Shown here: one piece after another, positions 23,318 through 35,310 of the stretch
How the letters are laid out: every line of letters starts with the position of its first letter
Numbering within the stretch: position 1 is the first letter of the stretch
Origin: Euphorbia lathyris
Lineage: Eukaryota > Streptophyta > Magnoliopsida > Malpighiales > Euphorbiaceae
Direction of reading: 5' to 3'
Assembly: GCF_963576675.1 (NCBI RefSeq)
Contig: NC_088910.1
Span: 88,666,104 to 88,730,103 of the forward strand
Length of the DNA stretch: 64,000 bases
Translations under genes and position numbers: made by a program
The notes under the pieces: model-generated
What the model saw: the letters and a program-made list of their open reading frames with translations, nothing else
Told to the model about the DNA's origin: nothing
Database searches by the model: none

Positions 23318-26300
23318 TTAGATTTTATTGCAGTTCTCAAGTTCATACTTCTTCAATATCTCCTTAGCATACTTAGTTTGACTGATGAAGATGCCATTTT
23401 TCCCTTGTTTGATTTGAAGTCCAAGGAAGAAGTTGAGTTCTCCCATCATTGACATTTCAAACTCAGTCTGCATCTGCTTACTAAATTCCTTGCACATGGA
23501 CTCATTAGTGGCACTAAAAATAATGTCATCAACATATTTCTGAGCCAGTAGGGTATCTTTACCCTTTCTCTTAATGAATAAGGTTGTGTCAGCTTTACCT
23601 CTGACATAATTTCTAGTCAGCAGGAAACTGGTCAACCTCTTATACCAAGCACGTGGTGCTTGCTTGAGACCATACAGAGCCTTTTTGAGCTTATAAACGT
23701 GGTTTGGGAACTTGGGATCCTCAAACCCTGGAGGCTGATTAACATAGACTTCCTCGTTTATAACTCCATTAAGGAATGCACTCTTAACATCCATTTGAAA
23801 CAACTTAAAGTTCATGTAACTAGCATATGCACATAACATTCTTATAGCCTCTAGCCTTGCCACTGGGGCAAAGGTCTCACCGTAGTCAATACCTTCTTGC
23901 TGACTATAGCCATGAGCTACAAGTCTTGCTTTGTTCCTGACTATGTTCCCTTGTTCATCTAGCTTGTTGCGGAATGCCCATCTTGTTCCTATGGTCTTCT
24001 GGCTTTTTGGGTTTGGCACTAAGTCCCATACTTTATTTCTTCTGAATTGATCAAGTTCTTCTTGCATTGCACCCATCCTCAGCTTCAGAGAAGTTCTTTG
24101 GTTCCAGAACTGAGATGAATGCTACGTTGCTGAGGTATCTCCTGAGTTGATTTCTTATCATCAGGGTGTTTCCAGCAGCATCAAGAATATCACTCTCCGA
24201 GTGTCCTCTTGGTATTATGATCTCTTTTGGTAGAGTGATGTCTTTGTTGAAACACCTTTCCATGAGATTTTGATTTGACAAAATAATCCATGGTTAAGAG
24301 ACAATTAAATTTAAGTGCTTTGATTTAATTGTACTAATATGTTTGTTCAATGTTAAGTATATATGTATATATCAAAAAGTAAAGACAGGACGAAGTCAGC
24401 ATAAGATCACAGCACAAGCTGAGTAGAGTGGAACTCAGCGTAAAAGAAGTTAAGTCGTCTTCAGAACAGAAGCTTAAAGATCAAGTCAATCAATGAAGCT
24501 GAGTGGAACGGAACTCAGTATCAAAAGAAGAAAAGACTTCTTAAGAACTATGTCTTGCAGAACGAAGCTGACCATGGAAGCTGAGTAAAAGAGAACTCAG
24601 TATCTGAATTGGCAACAATCAAAAGACAACGAATAACAAAGTCATACCGAGTGATCTTCAGGACAGCACCAATGATCCATTAGCTAAAAGACAAGTCCGA
24701 CAACTGTCTGAACCAATAATAGGAACCTCGAAATTACGCACAAAAATGATTTCGAGACGCATGGGTCAAACGTCCGTTAGCTAAAAGACGAAACCTGTAC
24801 AAGAAGACAAAACTGCAAGAAAAGGACAGGCCTGGCACCTGAGGAAATCAGACGACAGGATTGGCCTGCAAGCCTGAAGCTGACCAGAGCCTTGTCTCCC
24901 AAAAGAGCCGTTTTGGATTCAATAGACAAATCAAATTCAAATGATTTGATCCTCAGATTGCAACTATAAAGGGACAAGCATACCTCTTGGATTATTGCCG
25001 AATTACAGAAAATACAAGAGAGAAAAATACAAGCAAAAAGCTCATCAAAACAAAAAGAGATCTTACACCAACTTTCTATTCTTGTGTAAAAGCTAGAGTG
25101 ATTTTTGTAATCATCTAAAGTGTTCTTCATTCGAAAAGAACAATTTGTATCAATTGTAAATTGAGAGTGTTGTGCTGAGTGTTTGGTTGTAAATACTCAG
25201 TGGTAGAGAAACCTAAGTGTTCGGTTATAGCACTTAGTAGGAGTTGAGTAGACGAATAGAGGAAGGTACTCTTGCATATTCAACTGCCTTGTAAACGGTT
25301 TGTGCTCTACCTTTAAAGAGCTCAGTATTGGATTTAAAAAGCCCGGAGGGATTCTGGGGACTGGACATAGGCGGAGAGGCCGAACCAGGATAAGTCGTAC
25401 TGAGTAATTTCTAACTCTCTCTCAATATATATATATCTGTATGTGTTGCTTGTCATATTTACTCAGCATATAATATTGCTTAAACTGACACTGAGTAAAT
25501 AAGAGTGCTGAGTTGGAAGCTGACCACAACAGTGTCAATTCCCAACTCATACGTAAAGTAGTTTTAGTCAACATCTGACTAAAGATGTCTTACACTATAA
25601 TCGGTCGTGCTGACCAAAGCTGAGTTGACTAACTCAAGAAAATTAATTAAGTCAGCTTAATCAAATTAAGAAAAAGTTATATTAGTTCCTAACCCCCCCT
25701 GGAACTAATCACACGGGACCAACAGTCTTGAGCTGGTTGTGTTTCAACAATCTCTGCAGGTATAGATTGGTCATTGAAAACAATTTGTGTTTCGCTTTTA
25801 CCTTTGGCCAGCCCTTGAGGTAGTGACTCAGCGGCTGTTTCTTGGTCAGCAGGTGCTGAGTATGGATCATCATCAGTCAGCTGATTGTCTTTTCTTGCAG
25901 GGTTAGTTTCATTGAACTCAATGTGTACGGACTCTTCTAAGACCTGAGTTCGTTTATTGAAAACTCTATATGCTTTGTTGTTTGTTGAGTAGCCTAAAAA
26001 GATAGCTTCATCAACTTTTGAATCAAACTTAGCAAGGCTCTCTTTAGTATTTAGAATGAAACATTTACAACCGAAAGCATCCAATGTTGGGTTTTCTTCC
26101 TTTCCAAAGTTCGTAGGGGGTCTTCTTTAATATTGGTCTGACTAGAGCCCTATTAAGTATGTAGCAAGCTGTGTTGACAGCTTCTCCCCAAAAGTACTTT
26201 GGAAGCCTATTCTCACTCAGCATTGTCCTGACTATTTCAACCAAGGTTCTGTTTTTCCTCTCAACTACCCCATTCTGTTGAGGCGTTCTAGGAGCAGAAA

Positions 26301-27180
26301 AGTTATGGTCAATGCCGCTGGCTTCACAGAATTCAACAAACTGTTGGTTTTTGAATTCTCCACCATTATCACTTCAGATGTGAGCTAACTTTAGGTCTTT
26401 ATCATTTTCAAGTTTTCTTACTAATGTTGAAAACGTCTCAAAGGTTTCATCCTTGCTACTCAGCAAGATGATCCAAGTGTACTGAGAAAAGTCATCTACA
26501 ATGACCAAGGAAAATCTCCTACCACCCAAGCTCAGCGGCTGGACTGGTCCGAAGAGATCCAAGTGTAGCAACTCTAGTGGACGCTTGGTTGAGACAATGT
26601 TTTTACTGTGAAAATATTTTTTAGTTTGTTTTCCATACTGACAAGCATTGCATAATTGATCCTTTTCGAACTTAAGTTTTGGCAATCCCTCAACTAATTG
26701 CTTTCTTGCTAATTTGGCCAAGAGGTCCATGCTTACATGACCAAGTCTCCTGTTCCATAGCCAGGAATTTTCTTCCTTTGACACTAAGCATATATTTTTC
26801 GAAAATTTCTTTCCCAAATTCAGCATAAAGACATTATCAACACGAGGGGCAGTTAAAATTAATTCATTTGTTTTTCCCTCGAGTATTTTGCATCCAGTGT
26901 CATCAAATATAACTTTTCTATCGTTGTCACACAGCTGAGCTATGCTCAGTAAGTTATATTTAAGTCCACTGACTGGGGAGACTGACTCAATAGTAGGATT
27001 ACCACCAACGGTTCCCGACCCTACTATCTTACCCTTTTTGTTGTCTCCGAAACTTACGCTTCCACCTCGTTTACGCACAAGTGTGATGAACTGAGTTTCA
27101 TCACCAGTCATATGCCTCGAGCATGCGCTGTCAATGTACCACATCTTTGACTTCTCAGCACACCTCAGGCTTACCTGCAA
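23318..27180 (-). pseudogene. pol of element A: PR-INT-RT, interrupted and truncated
   Basis: From 27180 downward: protease with WYIDSACSRHMTG (active-site Asp-Ser-Ala), gag-pre-integrase zinc domain with CNACQYGK, integrase core (LHLDLFGPV), then a stop replacing the Arg before SDNGGEF at 26374. A short deletion near 26090 shifts frame ([15 protein letters not shown] resumes). The 24245-25724 solo LTR cuts the INT-RT linker. RT (24076-23318) has [12 protein letters not shown], the [13 protein letters not shown] block and [10 protein letters not shown] small deletion near 24070 breaks the RT start. The frame ends at 23318 soon after LENC; the rest of RT and all of RNase H are deleted, and sequence matching the region just past the pol stop of the other copies follows at once. 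Confidence 0.9.
24245..25724 (+). mobile_element. Solo LTR (SIRE-like) inside element A pol
   Basis: This is a 1480 bp LTR in plus orientation with ends TGTTG...CAACA. It is flanked by an exact 5 bp target duplication GTCTT (24240-24244 and 25725-25729). No internal region remains, so the two LTRs of a former element recombined. It is related to, but clearly diverged from, the LTRs of A, C and D, and is about 140 bp longer. Near its right end it carries the AGTTCC - C7 - GGAACT hairpin. Removing it rejoins the pol reading in the linker before RT. Confidence 0.93.
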
Positions 27181-27185
27181 TATAA

Positions 27186-28919
27186 CTAGTTATCTTTAGG
27201 TACCCAAGTCTTTTTGGGTCCTTGTTTGTTAGGCTCAGCAGGTGAAACATCATGTTTAATCTTATGACGACACACTTTGACAGTGTGCCCATTTTTCCCA
27301 CAGAAGTCACAGCTGACCTTCCATTGGGGATATCTCACTGGCTGGTCAGCACCCTAATGCTGAGCATGCCAGCACACCTTTGTGGTGTGTCCTCTCTTCC
27401 CACAGAAGTCACACTGGACATTCCGCTGAGGATTCCATCTCTGCTGACTAGTACTTCGGTACTGAGTGTTCAGAGGAATATTTCTTTTATTCGGAACCTT
27501 GAATTGGTTCTGAATAGATGTGATGTCCTTTCTCAGTTTCTTAGAATCTGATTGGACCTCAGAGACAAACTTGTGCATAATTTCCATGTTGTTATGCAAA
27601 GTTGAGTTGTCTTGGAGAAGATATCGAAGGTCACTGAGTTTGACCTCTTCAATCTCATCACATCGCCTGCTGAGTGCTCTAACCTTCTTGTTACACTTTT
27701 TGATAAGTGTGTAGAGGTCACTCAGGGCATTTATCAGTTCATTTTTGGGCAGGGGTAGTGACATTACCTCAGTTGAGTGTTCCTCATTGTCAGATGCAAT
27801 GGAGGGGTCAGCATGCTCAGAAACACAAGGCTCAGCAAGCTCATCAGCCATGAAGCAAATCTTTGCTGACTCGGTGGCATAAGCTTCTGATGATGATGAC
27901 TCATCACTGTCACTCCAGGTGGCCACCATTGCCTTCTTGTTGTTCTTCTTTTCCTTCTTCAAGGTAGGACGGCTTGATTTGATATGGCCAGTTTGATGGC
28001 ATTCAAAGCATGTGATGGGCTTTGAACTGTCCTTTTTGTACTTGCTGTCGCTGGACTCAGCTTTGTACTTATCAAACTTCTTGTAAGGCTTCTTGGAATA
28101 TTTATCATTCTTTCTGAACAACCTTTTCATTTTTCTAGTGAACATGACCATTTCTTCATCGTCTGTTGAGCTCCCATCAGTGGAGTCAGCTTTCATGACA
28201 AGAGACTTTTGCTTCTTGTCCTCAGACTTCTCCTTCACCTCAAAGTTCTTCATTAAGATCTCATGGGTCAGCAGAGATCCAATGAGTTCATCATACTTGT
28301 AGGTGGTCAAGTCTTCTTCCTAGGTTCATCATACTTTCCAGCTTTTGGGAAGACTCCTCAGTATCTTCTTGACTTGCTCTTCCTCAGTAAAGATCTTGCC
28401 AAGTCTTTTGAGCTCGTTGATTATGTTGGTGAATCTTGAGTTCATTTCAGAGATTCCTTCACCATCATTCATTTCAAACAGCTCGTATAACCTCATGTGC
28501 TGGTTTACCTTGGACTCCTTAACTTTGCTGGTTCCTTCATAGGTGACCTCCAGTTTCTTCCAGATTTCCTGTGCTGACTCACAACCTGAAATTTTGTTGT
28601 ACTCTGCAGCATCTAATGCACAGTGAAGCATGTTTATAGCCGAAGCATGATTTTGTAGCTTCTTGAGGTCATCTTCTGTCCACTTAGCCTCAGCTTTAAC
28701 AACCGTTTGGCCGGCAACAGTTTCAACAGGTACAAATGGGCCTTGGACTATAGAAAGCCATACACTCATATTTGTTGCCTGAATGAAATTTTTCATTCTG
28801 TTCTTCCAAAAGGTGTAGTTAGACCCGAAGAACAGAGGAGGCGGAGTAATGGACTATCCCTCAAGAAGAATCTAAGTTGACTGATTTCCTGGGAGGAAAC
28901 GAGTGATGTTCTCAGCCAT
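27186..28919 (-). pseudogene. gag of element A, broken
   Basis: The start codon is at 28919 (MAEN-). A stop follows within about 25 codons (Leu to TAG near EG-SI), and gag then reads on from 28796 (MKNFIQATNMSVWLSIVQG) with the UBN2-type capsid region. A small deletion/rearrangement near 28320 replaces the segment before TTYKYDELIGSLL and changes frame. The C-terminal part has three CCHC knuckles. The first is damaged (CFECHQTGHIKSSR, last Cys to Arg), the second is CDFCGKRGHTTKVC, and the third is near 27290. The frame closes at the conserved TAACTAG at 27182-27188, before pol. Related intact-length gag frames in C are 495 aa up to an early stop. Confidence 0.88.
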
Positions 28920-28967
28920 TGTGGGGATCAGCTCAAGATAGTTATATCTTGCTCGGTGAGCTTTTAA

Positions 28968-28979
28968 GCTCTGATACCA
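28968..28979 (-). promoter_or_regulatory. Primer-binding site, element A
   Basis: TGGTATCAGAGC on the minus strand, two bases after the 5' LTR, is complementary to the 3' end of plant initiator methionine tRNA, the usual copia primer. Confidence 0.93.
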
Positions 28980-28981
28980 CT

Positions 28982-30320
28982 TGTTGGTCCCGTGCAACGT
29001 GATAAGATTAGTTCCAAGGGGGGGGGGATAGGAACTATTCTAAATTTTTGTCCGTTAAGGCTGACTTCTTTTCCTTAAGAGAAGATTTACACAGCGGTGC
29101 TGAGTAGTTTAAGACACAAGCTTAGTCAACTAGTGACTAAGTCTGTTTCTTTTCTTGAGTCAGGAGATAGCACTTGAGTCTATTCCCGAACTCAGCTTCT
29201 TAGTGCACAATACTCAACGTGAGTCCGTTACTTAGTCAGTTTTATAGCAAGCAATTTATATAAAGGAGTTAAGGGTTAGAAATATATTACTCAGCAGACG
29301 TATCCTAGTTCGGCCTCTCCGCCTACGTCCAGTCCCCGGAATTCCTTCTGAGCTTTTTAAATCCTCTACTGAGCTCTTTAAAGGTAGAGCACGAAACCTT
29401 TTACAACAGAAGCTGAGTATACAAGAGTACCTTCCTCTATTCCTCTACTCACTCCTATCTCTACTACTGAGTACTATACCGAGTACTCAGCTTCTCCTTT
29501 TTATACTTCTAGAAATGATAAGTGTTTGTCCTAAACAACAATTGCTAAAACACTTTAGATGAATAAGATCACTCTAGACTTTTACACAAGATTGGAATTG
29601 GTGTAAGATTTGCTTTGCTTTTCTCACAGAACTTCGAATATCAATTTGGTCAGCGTTTCGACTTGACTGAAGATCTGCATCGAATGAAGCATTTGAGAGG
29701 CCTATTTATAGTGACACTTGAAGCACCGGTGATTTCGAATTTCAAAATAACTATTGGAGGGAAACGGCTTCCCGTCGCTTTCACTCAGTACGTGCTCAGC
29801 GTCCTCGGCCAATAACATTCTTGTATCTTCTGTCTTCGGCAGTGCTCAATAGCTTTTCGTCAGACAAAACAGAATGTTTCCACATTTATAGTAAAGTCTT
29901 CCAGACAGCTTTCTGCGTCTTTTGAGCTTTACCCAAAGTAGAAATACTTTGTCTCTAAGTTTGTTCAGGTCAACTGCTGACTGGACTATCTTGTCGCTCA
30001 ACTCAGCAGCTTCATCTTGAAGCTATTTAGACGAAGGCTTCTCGATCCTTCTCCAAGCTGGGCTTGCGTTTTACTCAGTACGACTGCGTTTTGGTCTTCT
30101 TGGGCCGTGAGGCTATGATCCATTGACTTGGGCTTGACTCTCTTTCATGGGCCTTGGGGCCATTTAACTTAATGTCTTATAAATCAAATAACTCAACATT
30201 GAACAAACACATTAGTGTGAATAAATCACAGCATTTAAATTTAATGTGTTAGAATATTTTTTTTATCATTAATATGAATAATTTTGTCAAATCAAAATCA
30301 TGTAGAAAGGTGTTTCAACA
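28982..30320 (-). repeat. 5' LTR of element A
   Basis: This 1339 bp LTR runs from TGTTGAAACACC (at 30320) to GGGACCAACA (at 28982) on the minus strand. Its TATA box CTATAAATAG is at 29702-29711. The hairpin loop near the 3' end has 10 C, against 7 in the other LTR of this element. Confidence 0.93.
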
Positions 30321-30325
30321 ATGTG

Positions 30326-31668
30326 TTGGTCCCTTGTAATGTGAGAATTAGTTCCAAATGGGGGGTTAAGGAACTATTTAAAAAAAATCTCTTTAAAGGC
30401 TGACTTGTTTCTTTTCACACTTAAGATTTTTCTCTTAATTGCTAGCACAGTGATATTGAGTGAGGTCAGAGGCAGCTTTAGTTAATCAAAGACTAAGGAT
30501 GCTTCTAACATTGAGTCAGGAAATAGCACTTGAGAGTCTATTTCTGAGCTCAGCACCAAATCACATAACTTAGTATGTATTCAGTTAAGGGTTTTACTAG
30601 GCACAATAAAAAAAACAAGCAGATAAGGAGTTAAGGGTTAGAGAATGTTACTCAGTAGTTTTATCCTAGTTCGGCCTCCTGCCTACATCCAGTCCCCGGA
30701 ATCCTTCCGAGCTTTAATCCACTACTGAGCTCTTTTGGGTAGAGTATAAACCCGTACAATAGTCAACGAGTATACAGAGTACCTTCCTCTATATCCTATA
30801 CTCAACACTATTCTTCCTCTTAGTGCTAAAACCGAGCAACTTAGAGTCTCCTAACAATTTTAGAATTGATAAAGGTTTTTGTTCTAAATACACAGAACAC
30901 TTTGAATGATCTAAAATCTAATCTTTTACACAAGAATAAGAATGGGTGTAAAATTGCTTTGTTTTGCTTTGGCACAGAACTTCAAGTAGGAATTTGGTCA
31001 GCGTTTCGACTTGGTGAAGATCTGCATGGAATGGAGCAAATGAAAGGCCTATTTATACTGACACCTTGAGCCTTCGGTCATTTCGAAATTCAAAATAACA
31101 ATTGGAGGGAAACGGCTCTACTGTCCCTTTCACTCCTCAGTGCTCAGTGTCTTCGGCCAATGAGAACGTAGTCTTTTCTGTCTTGCTCAGTTCTTCAGAA
31201 GCTTTTGGTCAGTACGCGTCAGGTTGTCTCTCCATTTATGGTAAAGATTCCAGGACAGCGGAACGACAACTGTTCTGGCTCAACTGAAGCTTTCCATATT
31301 TGGGTAGCCTTTATCTCCAAGTTTGCTAAGTCAACTTCTTCTTTGTCTGTTGTCCGTTGAACTCAGCGGCTTTGTTGTGAAGAAGTTAGCAAGTCTTCTG
31401 GATCTTTCTTCTTGCTGAGCTGAGTTGATTCACAAGCTTGGATCTTGTTTGCTTGGGTCTTGACTTTGCTTAATGGGCTTTGGGTTTTGGTCTTAATGTC
31501 TTCTACACTTGTGAATTAAATACTCAAACAACACTTGAACAAACACATTAGTAACAATTAAATCAAAGCATTAAAATTTAATGTGTTGAAATATTTTTAT
31601 CTTAAGGATTTAATTCTAATTTAAAAAATTTTATCAAATCAAAATCATTGTGAAAATGTGTTTCAACA
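30326..31668 (-). mobile_element. Older solo LTR that element A inserted into
   Basis: The LTR ends are TGTTGG (its first two bases are at 18034-18035, on the other side of element A) and TTTCAACA at 31668. The target duplication GAATG is at 18029-18033 and 31669-31673, both within the gypsy integrase reading. It belongs to the same broad LTR family but is more diverged. Its hairpin has only six G/C in the loop, and the TATA region reads gcctatttatac (minus sense GTATAAATAGGC) near 31045. Length without the inserted element is 1345 bp. Confidence 0.92.
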
Positions 31669-31830
31669 GAATGTGGTACCTCATACCTGAAACATCCAAA
31701 ACCTCTGCAAATACTATCAGAAATAAAGTGTAAAAAGCCTTAAGCAATCTTTTTCCTTAGTTAGGGTTTTTTCCATTGGGTTTTTCCTACCAAGGTTTTA
31801 ACGAGGCTCAAACGGTGATTATCTAATGTA
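31669..31830 (+). pseudogene. Gypsy integrase tail resuming after the nested insertions
   Basis: Reading on from the first part, in frame across GAATG, the sequence gives NVVPHT, one stop, then NIQNLCKYYQ. This is the standard C-terminal end of plant gypsy integrases (of the form WN..NL.KYY). It is followed by the non-coding phrase 'gttttttccattgggttttt' and 'cctaccaaggttttaacgag', commonly seen downstream of pol in plant Ty3/gypsy elements. This joins 17005-18033 and 31669 onward as one element split by 13.6 kb. Confidence 0.85.
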
Positions 31831-31975
31831 CTTAAATGATTATATCAATAAAAGTCTTCTTATTATCTTTTATCTTTTATTGAATACATTCATCACCAAA
31901 AATATGAAGATTTTTCAACCCTTGAAGAGGGGGAAAAGACATACAAAAGCAGAAAGTACAAATACGTATTATTTG

Positions 31976-32075
31976 AAGCCTTTGATAGGCGAAAGTTCTT
32001 CCTCAAAGATAGGAAGAAACATTTAAAGCCTTTGATGGGCGAAAGTTTTTCCTCAAAGATAGGAAGAAAGACATA
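31976..32075. repeat. 50 bp tandem duplication
   Basis: The unit 'aagcctttgataggcgaaag' plus 'ttcttcctcaaagatagga' occurs twice, at 31976 and 32026, with few mismatches. It lies in the non-coding stretch between gypsy pol and the antisense ORF. Confidence 0.85.
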
Positions 32076-32213
32076 AAGTGAAAACGGTGAAAGGGTAAAA
32101 TGATGACCACCTACATACATATCCTATTATAAAACATCTCTATTAAAAGAAAATCATACAAGAAGTAAAATAAAGATCCGCAGAAACTACAAACTTTATA
32201 AAGTGAAAATCAT

Positions 32214-34323
32214 TCAAAGTAAGTACGAGATATTTTTTACAAAGGAAAAATTCATATTCAATGGAAAGACTTGTATCCACATTCGCCTGAGAAGAGACAG
32301 TCGGATTTCAGGTAGAACCACATTCGCGTCTGACTGAAAAGAAATGACCTGATCATCCCCTAATAGGGTTACACTGACATCCGCACCCAAGATCATTTCT
32401 TCATCAGCCAAAGAATCTTCAACACGCTCAGTTGTTGGAAGTGTAGTCCTAAAGATCTCATTCTTAAAAATCTCTGAGGCATCCTCGAGAGAATCATAAT
32501 AAAGAGCCTCCTCCCCTGAAGGAACCTCGACTTTCGGCTCAATAAGATCAATCCATGGGTGATCTCTCCTACACGTCGCATTAAGTTTATCGCCAAAAGA
32601 GAAAGTGCAGAGACCACAAACATATTCAATGTCCTTCTGATCCTTCTTCTGCCCCTCTTTCTCCTTAGCTAGCAATCTTTTAGCTTCCGGCAACTCAACC
32701 TTAGCATCCACCAATTCGGCCTTCAGTTCATCATTCTTCTTCTTATGAGTCTGGATGACTACAAGGGCTGCATTGTTGATCGCCTTCTCCTTCGCCAGAT
32801 CTGCCTCCAACTCTTGAATATGCGCCTCATTGGACACACCCTCGGCCAAGGGAGTTTTCATATTTTGGAGGTGGTTGAAAATCTGAAAATAAGTAAGGAT
32901 ATCAAGAAAGAACTGAATATCATTAAAATATACATAAGAAGAAGGATTAAGAAGAGATACCGCTAGATATTTTCATATAGTCTGAGAAACGTGACTAATG
33001 GATGTATATTTAACCTGCTCTCTGTTACTGATGGAAGTTTATGGAGGGCTTCATCAATATCCTCCATGATCTTGTTTGACCCTAATAAACAACTGGACAT
33101 AGGCTGCGTGCCAATAGTCTTCTAGGGAAGGCTTTACAAGCTGGGTTAACAAATAATGATCAGGAAAAGAGCACATCAGATGAAGAAGTAACAAATAAAA
33201 AACGTACGGGCGTAACTGATACGGGTGTAAGGGCAGAAAGACGTGGAGAATGAAGAGTTGGACCAGATCCACTAGTAACATCCACATACCTCCCTAAAGG
33301 TGTTGATATGTAAGATGCATTACTGCCTATAACTAAGGCACCAGATCTAGGCCTCTTAAGAGGATCTGCCTCATCCTCTTCAGTGGCAATATGTTTGCTT
33401 ACTTGCTTATTCTGTGCAGCATTGGCCTTCTTACCATTCCTATGTTTGCAAAGATAAGAGATGCATTAACATCCTCTTTTCCAAGGGATAGGAAACCCAC
33501 ATTAGAAATCAAGTAAAAAATAGAATGACCTTTAAGAAAAGAGGTAAAAGTACGATAGAATATGGTATTTTCGCGTATCTCCATGAAAGGAACACCCACC
33601 GAGATGAATTCCAAAGCTTCGCTAAATGACCAAGAATCATGCCCGATCGACTTAATCAGCTTCACCGCCTTTGCCTCCTCGGTATTAAGCGTAAACTTTA
33701 AAATTTGTTTCGATTTTGGATTCCAATTCCAAGATCTAGGGAATCCTAATGATACGCCTTCCACTTCTTTAACAAAAAAGTTTGTACTCACCTAACCATG
33801 AATGTTAGATGTTTTCCTATGGAAGGGTCCATATCTCATCTTTCGCTGAAACAAAATATGATCCTCCACCTTCGCAAAGTATAACGAGCGAAAGACATGA
33901 GGTCCGAAAGGAACCCCTAAATTAGCCGCCAGATACGAATCACAAAGTATCTAGTCACCTATTGGGATGGAGTTGATCGATGGGAGTCCCAAATGATTGA
34001 AGGATATAACCTATCATTTGAGGGACAGGTGATTGAAATCCCATCTCAATATGGCTAACATAGATGGTGAAACATCCGCCAAGCGGTTGTGTTGGACGAT
34101 GTTGAGGACCCAGAACCACACATTCCACATCCTTTAACCAATTATATAAACCTTTGAGGATGTCTATAGCCCCCGAAGATACAGAAGACCCTATAGTCTC
34201 CATTCTAGGGGCTTTTACTCCCTTCCTCTTAGGGGTTGAGGAACTAGTTTCTTCCACTTCTCCGGAAACGGGATTAAGTGTGTCGACAGTCGCAATATGT
34301 GTAGAAGAAGGTTGGTGTTCCAA
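32214..34323 (-). pseudogene. Antisense ORF (aORF-like) of the gypsy element, decayed and perhaps intron-bearing
   Basis: Minus-strand frames between the gypsy integrase and its probable 3' LTR share one theme. From 34323: MEHQPSSTH, then FTIYVSHIEMGFQSPVPQ and QLHPN. After a frame break come ILCDSYLAANLGVPFGPHVF and VEDHILFQRKMRYGPFH, then from 33791 STNFFVKEVEGVSLGFPRSW. This resembles the 'putative gypsy type transposon' domain of plant retroelement proteins. From 32861 a charged coiled-coil segment follows (HIQELEADLAKEKAINNAAL). Intron-like borders (for example tttattttcag before 32870) lie between blocks. Tat-lineage gypsy elements are known to carry antisense ORFs at this place. Stops and shifts suggest it is no longer functional. 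Confidence 0.6.
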
Positions 34324-34599
34324 ATGGGTATTTTCAGACTCCTCCCCGTATAATTCTCAAGTATTACTTTGACTCATATTATAAATGCACAATAAAGATA
34401 CATGAAGACTGGAAAGAAGGCACTTATATGAGATAAACTGAAGTTGCAAGAAAAAGCTTTGAAGAAGAAAGGAATGACTTCCAACTAGAAAAATTATCAA
34501 AAAAGGCGAGAATAGAAAGAAAATGAAGGTGAGATGACAGGAAGAAGCCATTCAAAGCGAAGTGATCCTTTTATAAGAAATGGCACATAATGCTTCGAA

Positions 34600-35310
34600 A
34601 AACGGAGCCATCTAGGCCATGTCTCCACACTTAAGTGACGAGAAAAACAACGTCTGACGGAACATTAAATGTCTAAAGCATGCCTTGAAAACGAACAGCC
34701 CTAAAGGGCTTTTTGGTCTTTTAAAGGGGGCCTCTGATAACATCCACATGTTATCTTTAGGGTAAAAACGTAATAATAAAAATAAGAAAGGGCTCACCAG
34801 CGTTATTCCACACCACATGACATGGGGTATGATATGCGCCAATAAGGAGTCGAATAGGTAGGACCCGCCATCCATACTCCTCCCACGGGCATCTGCCCTC
34901 ACATCCTTTCTACAACGGTCTCAAAGGAACTCAAGGGTCATTACTATTAATATCCTTAAAGACAGAAACAGCCGAACTTAGGATGCAATCAATAGCCATT
35001 AAGGAACATCAATGGCATGACTATTCAATTAGGATATCATCAATGCTCAAAGGTTATGGAAATTCATATAAATACCTCAACCTCGAGGCACTCTAGGTAC
35101 ACTTACGAATTCCTAAAAGAGCTATTGTCATTATTTTCAATATTCTCAAATACTCTACTAACTTTGGCATCAGAGTATTTTCCGCTGATCCCAACGGTAC
35201 CTCACAGTGAAGGATTCCGATCAAGAATATTTTATACAAGTATCACTATTATAAAATTTGTAGAAGAGATTAAATTTTGCAAGCAATCCCTTACAATAAA
35301 TTAGATTAAA
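34600..35310 (+). repeat. Probable 3' LTR of the gypsy element
   Basis: A TATA box (catataaatacctc, 35066-35079) is followed by a leader with 'aactttggcatcagagtatt' and 'ttccgctgatcccaacggta', phrases typical of the transcribed part of Tat-type LTRs. The orientation agrees with the integrase. The exact ends are unknown because the 5' LTR is missing and I found no target duplication. Confidence 0.5.

Larger units (their letters stand above)
18036..30320 (-). mobile_element. Element A: SIRE/Maximus-like Ty1/copia retrotransposon, 12.3 kb
   Basis: On the minus strand the order is 5' LTR (30320-28982), Met-tRNA primer site, gag, PR-INT-RT, a late ORF, polypurine tract and 3' LTR (19370-18036). 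It is flanked by the 5 bp direct repeat ATGTG (18031-18035 and 30321-30325). The copia domain order (integrase before RT), an extra ORF after pol and long LTRs place it with SIRE/Maximus elements. The two LTRs look about 98-99 percent identical by eye, so the insertion is not old. It cannot move itself: it has stops in gag, PR-INT and the late ORF, an inserted solo LTR, and a deletion removing the end of RT and all of RNase H. Confidence 0.93.
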
